Assembly (NCBI GenBank): GCA_030248135.1
Contig: JASANC010005037.1
Location: 88,859-152,858 of the forward strand
DNA: 64,000 bases
Direction of reading: 5' to 3'
DNA from: Theristus sp. LFF4_11
Taxonomy: Eukaryota > Nematoda > Chromadorea > Monhysterida > Xyalidae
The translations under genes were made by a program, and so were the position numbers. Positions 36,243-47,415 of the stretch are shown piece by piece (position 1 is the stretch's first letter; each line of letters opens with the position of its first letter). The notes beneath the pieces were generated by a model, which saw only the letters and a program-made list of their open reading frames with translations, was not told the DNA's origin and ran no database searches.

Positions 36243-39200
36243 TCAGACATAATTCCAACTGTTAGCAGTGATCAAATCAGCCACTTTATGTGTGCCAGCC
36301 ACGTTCACCCTGTGCAACACCCTGACTCCGATTTTCTTCACCGATTCATTCGCTCGATCGTGCGAGGTGTGCGCGAGCGCCAGATTGTCCGTCATCAGAA
36401 AGTCGCCTGGCTTGTACTGAAATGAAAGAAGAGATAAAGCATGCTTGTTGAAACCTGTCACTATTTTTTTCGCAGAATACAGGACATGCAAAACTTTGCG
36501 TAACAGCGAGAAGAACGAATGTATCGGTTTGGTTTGAAATGTGGCGAAATATGTTTTCTTATTCCAAATCCTATCCCGTTCTTCTTCTTTCGCAAATTAC
36601 ATTGTAACTCTGTATTCTGTGAAAAAAAGTGACAGGTTTAAACAAACATTCTGTCGGTTGAATAGGAATATGTTGATTGGGTTTAGGTTGTGAATGGCTT
36701 CGACGGCGGCACCAAGGGCCGATTTTTTTTGAAATGGTACACCGGTAAAATGCATGTATTCCAATGAAGCCCGTCGTTTTGCACTGTTTGTGGAACTACA
36801 CAATATTGGTTCTTTGATCCTGGCCAAGAGACCAATGTCTGAACAGAGTGTCTTCAATTGCTTTCTACCAATCATCAGTCCACGCCAAACCAACAAAACA
36901 AGCCCGACCTTGTGTATGTAAACGTATTTTCCATGTTCGCGTGTGATCGTGTTCAAGATGTGCTGTTTCATCTCAGCGAATCCTTTCGGAGTCATCGACC
37001 GCTGTTGCGGAGTGTTCGAGTTTTGCTCAAAGTTTTTGTTGTTCTGCAGGTTGAACAGCAGGGTCTGCAAAGAAAATTGCAATTTTGTAATGGAAAAAAT
37101 CTTGCACTGTTGATTTTCCTCTCTGCGCTCCAAACTGCCAAAAACCAATCCAAAATTTTAAAAATTTCCGAAAATCATTTTTGATCAAAGCGGATTTTTT
37201 CAAATATTTTAAGAAATGAACTTGAAACCAAATCTGACCCATCGATTAGTGACGGGGTGCGGATAGGCGAACGGATGAGCGTGATCGTTTCGCTCGCGCA
37301 CCCAAAGCGTTTTCCAGTAGCTCTTTGACGGGTAATCCTCTTGATTCGTCTCGGGGAGATCCGAAAACAGTTCGTTCAAGTCGACAAATCTGAGTGGAAA
37401 TGAAGGAAGTAATTCAAATGAAGTGATTGAAATGAAGTGATTGAAATGAAGTGATTGAAATGAAATGATTGAAATGAAGTGATTAAAATGAAGTGCCAAG
37501 ATTTAAAATGTGGGACGCAGTTCACAAAAAGATTTGTTGAACACATGTTTTCCTAAATCTTTCCCAAAAGCTAAAATCCCGAATCCTAAACCTACCCAAA
37601 AGCCCGTTTTTCTAAAAGCTACAAAATCTGTTTCAAAAAATCTACCCCTAAACAGCCAGCGTTTCCCTGTTTTCCGTTCTTACTTCCTCAGGGCAGTTAA
37701 CGCGAAGAATTGTTGTTGTTGAAGGAAAAATGTCCATCGAATCAAACATATCAATTTCATGATTTTAGAAGTGAAAAGAAAACTTTTAAATTCACTTCGT
37801 AGATCCAGCGATCTTCGGAATGCGCACCATTTGATACAGGGTGAATGAGTACGGTTTCTCATGGTAGGCACCATCGACATGCCAGTCCAGATTCAACGGT
37901 GCCCCCTCGCTTTGGTCGTTTGAAACGGCGAACAGCTCGCGACTGAATAAAGTAATCGTCATTTGAAGATCACACAGTCGAATCGGAAATAAATGCCAAA
38001 ACTCCGAACATGGACACGTAAAAAGGTGCATTTTTTGTGTAAGCCTTTGGTTGTGTCCAAAAATTAACCGTGGTAAGAAAACTGCGGGGACGTGCAAAGA
38101 CCGTCATACAGGCACACCATGATCGTGTGGCCGTTATAAGCAGAAACATTGCAAACGTTGCATGATTGTTTGATAGAACACCCAGCCACAGTGTGCCGAA
38201 CAGTTCATTTCCAACTGAATACTGCTCAAACAATAAGAAACCGAGGACCCTAACTGAAGAAACTCACGGCAGCGTTTTGTTCGGCCGACTAGCGCTGTCA
38301 CTGTAGCCGATTTCACCGAACCAGCGTCCGATTTCGACGTGCCTCTGCGGCGTCAGCTCATGCTGCTTTCGGAACACGAGCAATTTGTGGCGATGCACGT
38401 CGCGTATGAGCTGCTTCACGACCTTCTTCGGTTGCTTCTTCGACAGATCAAGTCCGCTGACTTCGGCGCCCAAAATCGGCAGCTTTTTCACTTCGTACAG
38501 CTGGGATTTTGCTTTTGACTCACTGCTTTGCGATTCTTTAGGCGTGCTCTTCGAAGCCTCGGTCTCCGGCCGTTTTTCTTCGTCTTTTTGCGTGAACGTT
38601 GGCTGTTCGCTGATTGGTTGACGTGATCGTTGCCGACGTTGCTCCAGTTCATCCAACAACCGCTGTTTCTCGCGCAGTTCCGCTTTCAGCTGTTCGTTTT
38701 CGTTTTTCAGATGGATCAAATCGGAGTTTAGAAACTCACAGCACGGACAACGATCGCAACATGCCGAACACTGGAGGGGGCCAGTTTTGTAAAAAGCGTG
38801 AAAAATCTCAATATACCTCAGTGTATGCAGTTCAGTAGAATCGGTAAGCTTTTCGGGAGGCCTTCCCCAGAAAAGTTCGAGGTTGAGAGCTGTAAGCCGG
38901 AATTATTAGGCTTGGCAAAGACTTCAAAATCTGCTGCTTCAAAATTGAATCCGAATTTTTTAATTATCCTTTTGTAACGAATGTCTTCAGAAATCAGAAC
39001 TGATCTTCTGAGCGAATGACTAGTGTTTGAAAATGTTAACGAAAAGCTAAAATTTTCAACGTCATCTGCATGCATGATTTTTGAGTTAATTTTTTTACCA
39101 GGTTTTATTTTGAGTGATCGTTTAAACATGAGTTTTAAAATCACAAAACTGGCCCCTGGTGGTCTTCGCTTTGTACGACTGCAGACTCGCCGATTTGCTT

Positions 39201-39365
39201 CAAGTCCGAGCTTCTACTGCTGCAATACTCATCGATTGCTTTCAGTAAAAGTTCATCCGTTGTAATCAACGCTCCATTAGCGTGGTGTCTTCGATTTGAG
39301 TCGAAATAAATCACGAGAATCGTGCATAACAGCTCGATAGAGCGTTGACTGTTGAGCCAGGTCAT
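36243..39365 (-). CDS. TauD/TfdA-like Fe(II)/2-oxoglutarate dioxygenase with N-terminal Cys cluster and coiled coil (6 exons, 448 aa)
   Basis: Exons (minus): 39150-39365, 38268-38770, 37796-37942, 37239-37389, 36909-37064, 36243-36416. They sum to 1347 nt with matching phases. Residues 1-72 (MTWLNSQRSIELL...) form a region I do not recognise. Residues 73-83 are a dense Cys cluster (CSACCDRCPCC), possibly metal-binding. A coiled coil (ENEQLKAELREKQRLLDEL) and a polar linker follow. The catalytic domain starts near LYEVKKLPILGAEVSGLDL. The first triad residues are H261 and D263 (DWHVDG); the distal His is H407 or H410 (LAHTSH) and the 2-oxoglutarate Arg R423 or R427. Bacterial and fungal TauD proteins are typically 280-350 aa without this N-terminus. 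The substrate cannot be told. The start is supported by exon 1 being almost identical in both paralogues from this ATG. Confidence 0.8.
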
Positions 39366-41957
39366 TTTTTGTAGCCACTGAAAAAAGGCCGTTTTTGCTT
39401 TGAAAGAGGCCATTTCAGCAAAAGTATAAAGTATAAACTCAATTTGTTGATCAAAAATCACAAGTAAATGGTGAACTACTGTGAGAAAACTGCAAAAAAT
39501 AAATCACTGAAAAGATATTAGATCATTAAAAGATAATCCACATTTACAGAAATGCTGACCAAACGATTCGACAAATGGCGGAAACTAAGTACGTAATTAT
39601 TTCTTTATTAATTTTGTTGGCGCCCATGTGTTTTCCGTGATATTAAATGGCAGAAATTTGCTCAATGGTGAGCTCAGTATTGTAGTGTACTCACAAAAAG
39701 GATTGGTATTACTGAAATGCCTTTTTTGATGTTGCATTTTAAAAAAAACTTGAAAACGCCTCACGTTCATCACATTCAAAATACCTGAATTTCTGCCATT
39801 TAATGGTTGAAACCTGCTCTGCTAAGCATGCATGTACATTGTTTTTTTTTACAAAACAGTAAAATGGATGCGTTTTTGACGGTCGTCTCAATTTGCGTGC
39901 ACGTCAATCGTGTACAGTTTGCGTGTTTGTGTGATACTTTTTGCGTTTTAACCGGTATAGCAAACTGCGCAGAGAGAAACGTAAAGAATCCTTGTTCTAG
40001 ATTTAGAAAACAGTCAACTTTAGAGCTCAAGATGCAATGTGCAATGCACGTGTCCTGTAATATTCTCAAATCTGGCCAGATTAAGGACGCAAGGGTGTGT
40101 GCTTTTCTTGCGTTATGTTGCACTGACAGTGTAAGTTTCAACAGGACGTTTATTTCCGGCCCTCGGGCTTTTTGTGTTTTACCCATTTTCCACAACTGTG
40201 GATTCGGTGATCTGGCTTGCACAGTTGTGAAATTTTAAATTTTTAAATTATTTTCATTTTCAACACATGTTCAATTTTTTAGCATTGTGTTTTTGTGATC
40301 AAAATGCGCAACATTGCCGGTGCAAATGCATTTTTTCACAACAAAAAAACTAATAATTCGGCCACCACTTGACGTCAGAGTTTGGTGATTCTCAAAAAGG
40401 CGCATAAGTACCAGAAAGATGAGCATTCACGATGTCTTGTCATGTTGAGTGCCGGAAATCTGTGTTTTGCGCTTTTGTTTCTCTTGATACAACACAGCTC
40501 GCACATCGCACACCCCACTCTCCAATTACGTGAATCTGAGTGTTTATTCTGAAGACGTGTAATGCAAAAACGAGAAAAAAACGCTTAAGTGCTAGAGAGA
40601 TGAATCATTTACGATTTCGTGTTATTTTCAGTGCCAGTTATCAGTGTTTTGCGTTTTGATCCTGTAAACAGCACAACAGACCGCGGCCAACAGACTCTCC
40701 AACAATGTGAACCTCGTTTGATGTTTTTTCTGAAGACGTGTGACGTGTGATGAAAAGACGAAAAAACACGCTTGGCTGAATGCTTGCGAAGCGGATTAGG
40801 TTACAAACCTACTTAAGGAGTGGAAGCAAGATAGAGCACCAAGAAAACACTTGAAATGCGACAGACAGTTTTTTTCGATAAGACAGACAAGACGATTTGT
40901 TCATCTTCACAGTTTTGTTGCTGTCATATGCAACTTTACATCCGTTGTGAATTTCTTGGTTCGTGCAAAAATATGGGTGTTTTCTGGAATCAAACGAATG
41001 CATTTGTGTTTGTCGATGCCAACCACTGACATCCTGCTCTCTTCATCAACCGTAAATATGAAATCAACGTAAGTCGTTTTTTGCACAACTTGAAAAAACT
41101 TTAACAGTTTCGACTTTCTGTGTTTCAGCAAGCATCACCTCGCCTCGCACAGCTCGGGTATTTCTATAAATTGTAATTTTTCTTGTGTTTTTTGGCCAGT
41201 TGAGTTGCGTGCGCAGTCGCGAATAAAAATTTGATTTCAATAATTGTGCGAAATAAAACAAACAAATAAATAAATGCGGGTATTGCTATCCCCCCCCCGC
41301 CCCCCCCCCCCCCCCCCACCCCTCACTCCATCACAACTCTGAAGCCCAACCCCACCCCCACCCCCACCCCCCACACCCCCCACCACATAACAACTCCTAA
41401 CCCACCCAGAAACAACGAGCACTTGACTTGCGCCATACTGGTCGATCTGCTGAATGGTGAAGACGTTATACGCCGAAAATTCAATCTTATCACAGACGCA
41501 TTGCAACAACACACAGCTAACTGTTTGCAATCGGGTAATTTTTTTCAAACGTTTATTTATTACTTTTATTATTTAAAACTATTGGGAAAATGGTGTTATC
41601 CTTGGTATCAGAAGACAAACGCAAGCTATCCTTACATCACGTCAATCAGGCGTTGTATGTGCAGGACAAGTCACACCGTATCCAGGCAAGAAATCTAAGA
41701 GCAAGGACAACAAGGTCAAAAAAATACAATGCTATTGTTTTTGCGACAAACCCGATGTGCAAGGTGCAGCACATGACGAATGCTCAAGTGTTCCAAGAAA
41801 AAATCGCCGTTCTGTCGGGTTTAGTGAGTTTTAATTATAGTTTGGGATAATTTATTATAGACTATACATGTTCAGTACCACAGTGGACATTCAATTGCAT
41901 CGGAACATCCCATCTACCATAAAATAAACCATACACCATTTTCCTTGTTTCGATAAG
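39366..41957. other. Intergenic region with a diverged tandem duplication
   Basis: No secure gene. About 40390-40575 and 40576-40765 are diverged copies of a 185-bp unit (AGATGA...CACGAT..., TCAGTGTTTTGCG, GAAGACGTGT). 41290-41370 is C-rich. A palindrome-like pair TTAAATGGCAGAAATT / AATTTCTGCCATTTAA spans 39645-39803, so a small foldback element is likely there. Confidence 0.5.
40907..41131 (-). other. Possible orphan coding exon, unrecognised
   Basis: The minus-strand frame contains VDFIFTVDEESRMSVVGIDK and ends at a stop near 40913. Composition looks protein-like (balanced charge, no low complexity), unlike neighbouring frames. No partner exons were found nearby, so this is only a candidate. 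Confidence 0.15.
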
Positions 41958-42035
41958 TGGTGACCACGCTGGGAGTCGAACCCAGAATCTCCTGATTCTA
42001 TCCATTTGGAGCGTATAATTATCGTTTAATAACTA
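41957..42035 (-). tRNA. tRNA-derived segment (decayed tRNA, or extended primer-binding site)
   Basis: On the minus strand there is a perfect B box (GGTTCGACTCC) inside a 5-bp T-stem CTGGG/CCCAG. It is followed by CGTGGTCACCA, a 3' acceptor strand with CCA. AATGGATA, resembling the D-arm A box of tRNA-Arg, lies about 30 bases 5' of it. The anticodon arm is incomplete and the 5' acceptor strand does not pair, so it is not a functional tRNA. Read on the plus strand, TGGTGACCACGCTGGGAG is what a retroelement primer-binding site would look like, and a retropepsin-like ORF follows 250 bp downstream. I saw no matching LTR ending just before it. Confidence 0.5.
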
Positions 42036-42205
42036 ATACCTATTCACGTCAATAAAACAATCTCAAACAGCCAAACTTTAACCGAGTAGTTGTGCATCGA
42101 TTCTGCCAACGGTACCGTCGTTCTGTCGACCAGCATCAACTGAAATTTAACGTACTACCTATTTCACGTCCATTGTGACGTTGAACGGCGAAAGTTGCAA
42201 AAGGC

Positions 42206-44641
42206 ATGTCAAACAAAACGAAAAACCTCGCTTCTTCATCTCGAAAGCAACCTAACCCGAAAATTCAAGGACAACCACTATCAGACCTGGCAAGATGTGA
42301 TCCCTTTGGAACTGTCATTCCCGCCCAAACTGAAACAAAAACGCTTGGTACTGTTAGCATATCAACAATATTGGGATCCAACTATTCTGTTTCAATCATG
42401 AAATATAGTCTTGCCAAATTCCTCGGAATTTCTATGTGTCAACCGACAAATCCACCAATTATAACAGATACCAATGGCTCCAGCGTTAACGTCTTGGGTC
42501 TGGTTAAAGCACAACCGATGAAAATTGGTAAACTATTCCACGCTGTTAGATTCTTTTTGGTGGATAGACTTTACGATGCAGATTGTATATTGAGTGAAAA
42601 TTTTGCGAACCATAATTTTATGCGAACATCTCCATCTTATGATGGAAGCTTTATGACTATACTTCATTATGAAGAAAGGCATAGCCGGGAAAATCAAGGA
42701 AACCAGACGCGTGTATTGCACGGCGGATCAGCTCTTACACACCTCAGCCAGCAAAAAGATGTAATCGCGGTTGTCAGTGCAATTGACCAGAGACAACCAG
42801 AATGCGAGGAAATTTGGACGTGGACTAAATTTCATGGACGCTTTGGCGTAGACATCGAACCCGATCAACGCACGCTGTGCTTTTCTCTACCGTTTCATCG
42901 TACCCACGACTTCAGCGCCGCTTCTATCAGAAGCACGATAGTTTTGAACGGACGAGTTAGTTATTGGGAAATCTCGATAGACGCAAGGAAGGCATTCTTT
43001 TCAAATTGGTGCCTGTGTAACAAAGTTCATGTTCACGTTCACTTTCACGTTCACGTCCACGAATTCTCGGTGCGCGTTAAAGTTAAGTTCAACATTATAA
43101 TCATTAAAATTTTGTTCATTACAGTAACCGAGGGGACCTTCAGCGCGGACATGGGACATGGCGGCTGCTTATCGATGGCGGCGACATAAAAAAAAGAAAA
43201 TATGAATAAAAATTTTTTTGTATGTCTAATGTCATGTAATGTTTATATTGTTGCATTTTTAAAAGATCAAGAGTTGCTTTTGCACATCGGAATGTTTCTT
43301 TTTGCGTGTTCTTTGTATGTTATGTCTAACACATCTGTTTTCTGTTTTCTGTTTGGCGTCTGGATATTTCAAATTCCATTCTTTTTCGCGAATTTCGTTC
43401 TCTCGTTCTCTTTTTCGCTGGCAGTCAGTTGTTGTAAAAAACCCGTTCTCGTGATTGTTGTTATCTTGTTTGAAGCCTCGATTCCTTAGACATTGAATCC
43501 ATGCGCAAATATGTATTTTTCTTGCTGTATTGGTTCTCGCAATAAACTAATAAACTCGCAAGTGTTGACTCTGCTGAATTAGAAATAAAATCTCACGCAT
43601 TCAGGTAGCTTTATCACACTGGGACCTTCAGCGCGGACATGGGACATGGCGGCTGCTTATCGATGGCGGCGACATAAAAAAAGAAAATATGAATAAAATT
43701 TTTTTTGTATGTCTAATGTCATGTAATGTTTATATTGTTGCATTTTTAAAAGATCAAGAGTTGCTTTTGCACATCGGAATGTTTCTTTTTGCGTGTTCTT
43801 TGTATGTTATGTCTAACACATCTGTTTTCTGTTTCCTGTTTGGCGTCTGGATATTTCAAATTCCATTCTTTTTCGCGAATTTCGTTCTCTCGTTCTCTTT
43901 TTCGCTGGCAGTCAGTTGTTGTAAAAAACCCGTTCTCGTGATTGTTGTTATCTTGTTTGAAGCCTCGATTCCTTAGACATTGAATCCATGCGCAAATATG
44001 TATTTTTCTTGCTGTATTGGTTCTCGCAATAAACTAATAAACTCGCAAGTGTTGACTCTGCTGAATTAGAAATAAAATCTCACGCATTCAGGTAGCTTTA
44101 TCACACCTGTGCAATAGACGTGAAGAACATAAGGGGAAAGAATCCATTCGTAATCGGATTAGACCCATGTTCCTACGGAGTCACGGAAACAGGAAACACT
44201 TGGGCGAACAACATAGCAGCAGCATTCATGACCAGAAGTGAACAAGAGGACAGAAAAGAAGAAAACCGAAATAACCCACTAACCCTGGGATTACTTTTCC
44301 ACGGAATTTACGGAACCATAACAATTTTTCGAGATGGAGTTTCAAAACATTGCGGAATCGCATTCAAAGGAGTTCACAAATGTCCAAAACCCTTACATCC
44401 ATTTATAGGATGCGGTTATATTGACGAGAACTCAGTCGGCAGAGAAGTGAAAATAATTAAACAGTTCAGTTCTCCTGGATCCTTACAGGAACGTTGTACA
44501 AGAACAATCCTCGACAGGTTAGAAAGTAACGGTCTCGGATACCTCCAACCCGAACAACTGAAGCATAAATGCCAACAATTACCCCTCTCACCACCTTTGC
44601 GATCAAAAGTTACAAAACTCGCTCTGGAAATCATCACGTAG
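42206..44641 (+). CDS. Chimeric ORF: degenerate retropepsin-like domain plus SPSB3-like SPRY/SOCS box, split by an LTR insertion
   Basis: The first open frame (42206 to about 43015) starts with about 150 residues patterned like a retrotransposon aspartic protease: hydrophobic strand, GSNYS where DTGS is expected, then a lower-half ITDTNG...LG...V...DADCILSENF. The catalytic Asp motif is absent. It runs without a stop into a SPRY-domain start (EIWTWTKFHG; SIRSTIVLNGRVSYWEIS). The second frame (about 44117-44641) continues the SPRY domain (NPFVIGLDP; LGLLFHGIYGTITIFRDG) and ends in a SOCS box. The BC-box SLQERCTRTI fits the Elongin consensus, and LPLSPPL fits the Cul5 box. SPSB proteins are substrate receptors of Cullin-5 E3 ligases. 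Between the halves lies a 1.09-kb LTR-like insertion (43016-44105). The gene is intronless, which suggests a retrocopy carried or fused by a retroelement. Function is doubtful unless the insertion is spliced. Confidence 0.6.
43016..44105 (+). mobile_element. Solo-LTR-like insertion with an internal 488-bp tandem duplication
   Basis: It starts TGTAACAAAGTTCATG and ends CTTTATCACA (TG...CA ends). It is flanked by the 4-bp repeat CCTG (43012-43015 and 44106-44109). Positions 43133-43620 and 43621-44107 are tandem copies with very few differences, which explains two near-identical 95-residue hydrophobic ORFs that I do not regard as genes. A relative of single-copy form is at 49116-49668. Confidence 0.7.
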
Positions 44642-45013
44642 GAACCATTCTCAGGTAAGGAAAAGTGTTGTGTTATGATTGAACTGTTCCGTCCCTAGAG
44701 GCGCGAAACGGTTTCAAGGGCAATGAAACACGTTGTTGTTGTTGTTGTTTCATTGCCCAAACGAAACACGCACGCACAATTTTGCCTGCTCTTCATTCAT
44801 GTTTTAACCACAGCGACGCGTAACTAAATACTGCGTCATGAATGCCGCTTCAGCTCACCCAACAACCTACCGCATTTTTGCTTCCAGCGTTCCTCAAAAC
44901 CAAATACTTGTCATCTCAACAACAACAACAATCGATTAAGGTTGAAATTCATTGACAACAAGCAATACACGACCTTCGGCTGGATGAGAACGAGATTCGT
45001 GAGGCAGTTGCCC
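44642..45013. other. Downstream spacer with MITE remnant
   Basis: Contains a short GTT repeat (about 44731-44747) and at 44799-44862 the right part of the AAGGGGCATTCATGAA MITE (CGACGCGTAACTAAATACTG, then ATGAATGCC). No gene seen. Confidence 0.5.
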
Positions 45014-45364
45014 GTCAGTAGTATAGTTGTTCCAGAGCCGAGGGGTTGGGGCCTTGGGGGGGCAATATAGATAGCTGGAGCAAAATTTTTAGATAGATGG
45101 CTGGAAAATTTGGGGGGGGGGCGGGGGGCATGTGACTTTGGGGGGGGCGGTCAAAATTTTGAAATTTGATAGATAGATAGCTAAAACGCTAAAAAGCTAT
45201 AAAAACAGCAAAAGAATGCTAAAAAAATACACTAAAAATCAAGTATAAACGCGTATTTTACTTAAAATTAGCGAAATTTTCAAGAATTTCGAGCAAAAAT
45301 GGTCAATTTTGGTCAAAAATTGACTCATTTTATGTCTTCGAAGACAAAAAATTTCAGATAGATA

Positions 45365-47413
45365 CAGTCTATCTGGCTAATATATGCAACTCGCTGATTG
45401 GTCAGCTCCTCACGCTCCGCACCCCTGGGAACGGGATTCAGAAAAAATCATGATTTTCATGGTTCAGCGGTTTGTTTTTATTATTTTTTTCATGCCGAAA
45501 AAAATTCTAAATCAAAAACTACCAAATTGCAAAAAAATTCATAGGTCAAAATGTTAAAAAAGTCTTTTTTGGTTGACTGACTGCGACGACGTCGTCTATG
45601 ATTTTTGTTTTTAGTTTTTGCCCTTGGGCATGAAAAGAGCGTGCCGCCGCTGGCCGCTGCTGTGTGTCCAAAGCACGGAGCAGAATAACGCAGCAGGTGA
45701 CAGTATTTATTGACAATGTGAACAATCTTTTAACAACAATGAATGAACATGGCGCAGCCAATGAATCAATTCTTAAAAGCGGGATCAAAACCGTCGAAAT
45801 CGTTGGAAGCAAGTTTTGTTATCTTGTTTGTTTGTTTTAAATTTGTTTTGAACACGCAGCAACGGCCAGCGGTACGATCTATTTATGTTTGAAAGCAAAA
45901 ATTATCCACGACGTCGCCGCCGTCAATAAACCAAAAAAACTTCAGTTTTCTAATTATTTGTCAATGCAAACATTTGGAATTTGACAGTTTTTGATTTAGA
46001 ATTTTTTTCGGCATGAAAAAAATAAAAAAGAAACCGCTGAACAATGAAAAACATGATTTTTTCTGAATCCCGTTCCCAGGGGTGCGGAGCGTGAGGAGCC
46101 GACCAATCAGCGAGTTGCATATACAGTCGAACTCAATAAAATGTGGAATCAGCTGATTGGTCGGCGGAGGGGAGGCTGCTCACACTCCGCACCCTTCTTT
46201 TTTCGTGGATCTGGATTCTATTGAATCGTGTTTCTTTTGAATGAGTGTGAATTTCCAGCACCCTTTTCATGCTAAAAATAAACTCAAAGGGTTGGAGAAT
46301 TGCGAAATCCAATTTTTTTATTCAACAGCTTAAAATGCATTTTTTACTGACGACGACGACGACGACGTCGTCGCTTAATTTTTACGTGTGAACTGAAAGA
46401 CAAAAGCCTGAAATGAGTGCGCTGTGTAGCCAGCTGAAGGGGGTTTCATTCCTAGCTGACCGATCGACATGCGTCCGCAATTGCGTTCTGACTTCGCGGA
46501 CGACGACGACACGACGACGACTTTGCTTTCATTTTTCATTTTCACCGTTTTCAAGTTGTTTTTGATAAGCTGCTGTGTTCATTTACTTGGTGCACGCAGC
46601 AAACCATGCACAGCGCACTCCTTTCAGGTTTTTATTTTTCAGTCCACACGCAAAAATTAAGCGACGACGTCGTCGTCATTATTAAACAAAAAATACATTT
46701 TGAGTTGAGCTGTGGAATAAAAATTTTCTAAATTTCGCGGTCTCTAACGGCCGAGGGGAGGCTGCTCACACTCCGCACCCTTCTTTTTTCGTGGATCTGG
46801 ATTCTACTGAAACGTGTTTCTTTTGAATGAATATGAATTTCCAGCACCCTTTTCACGCTAAAAATAAACTGAAAATGTTAGAAACTGCAAAATTCAGAAT
46901 TTTTGTTTAATTAACAGCTCAAAATGTATTGTTTGATGACGACGACGACGTCGTCGCTTAATTTTTGCGTGTGAACTGAAAGACAAACGCCTGAAAGGAG
47001 TGGGCTGTGCATGGTTTGCTGCGTGCACCAAGTAAATGAACACAGCAGCTTACCAAAAACAACTTGAAAACGGTGAAAATGAAAGATGAAAACAAAGTTG
47101 TCGTCGTGTCGTCGTCGTCCGCGAAGTCGGAACGCATTTTTTTTAGTTGCGGACGCATGTCGATCGGTCAGCTAGGAATGAAACCCCTTTCAGCTGGCTA
47201 CACAGCGCACTCATTTCAGGCTTTTGTCTTTCAGTTTATTTTTTAGCATGAAAAGGGTGCTGGAAATTCACTCATTCAAAAGAAACACGTTTCAATAAAA
47301 TCCAGATCCACGAAAAAAGAAAAAGGGTGCGGAGTGTGAGCAGCCTCCCCTCGGCCGACCAATCAGCTGATTCCACATTTTATTCAGTTCGACTGTATTA
47401 GCCAGATAGACTG
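45365..47413. mobile_element. Tc1/mariner-like foldback element (CAGTCTATCT family), interrupted
   Basis: The ends are CAGTCTATCTGGC and GCCAGATAGACTG, flanked by TA on both sides (45363-45364 and 47414-47415). The two arms are long inverted repeats of about 350 bp: CGCTCCGCACCCCTGGGAAC in the left arm, its complement in the right. GACGACGTCGTC palindromes lie in both arms. A second element (46124-47395) sits inside its right end at a TA. No transposase seen. Confidence 0.75.
46124..47395. mobile_element. Tc1/mariner-like foldback element (CAGTCGAAC family)
   Basis: The ends are CAGTCGAACT and AGTTCGACTG, flanked by TA (46122-46123, 47396-47397). It has long inverted arms (CACACTCCGCACCCTTCTTT) and a second internal left-arm copy near 46748, so the interior is rearranged. 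It is inserted in the CAGTCTATCT element, as shown by that element's continuous sequence GCATATATTAGC elsewhere. Small ORFs with runs of Asp/Thr come from the GACGACGAC repeats. Confidence 0.75.
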
Positions 47414-47415
47414 TA

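Noticed and set aside
43202..43976. Two near-identical 95-residue hydrophobic ORFs
   Set aside because: They lie in the tandem units of an LTR-like element; the related LTR at 49116-49668 does not keep the frame.
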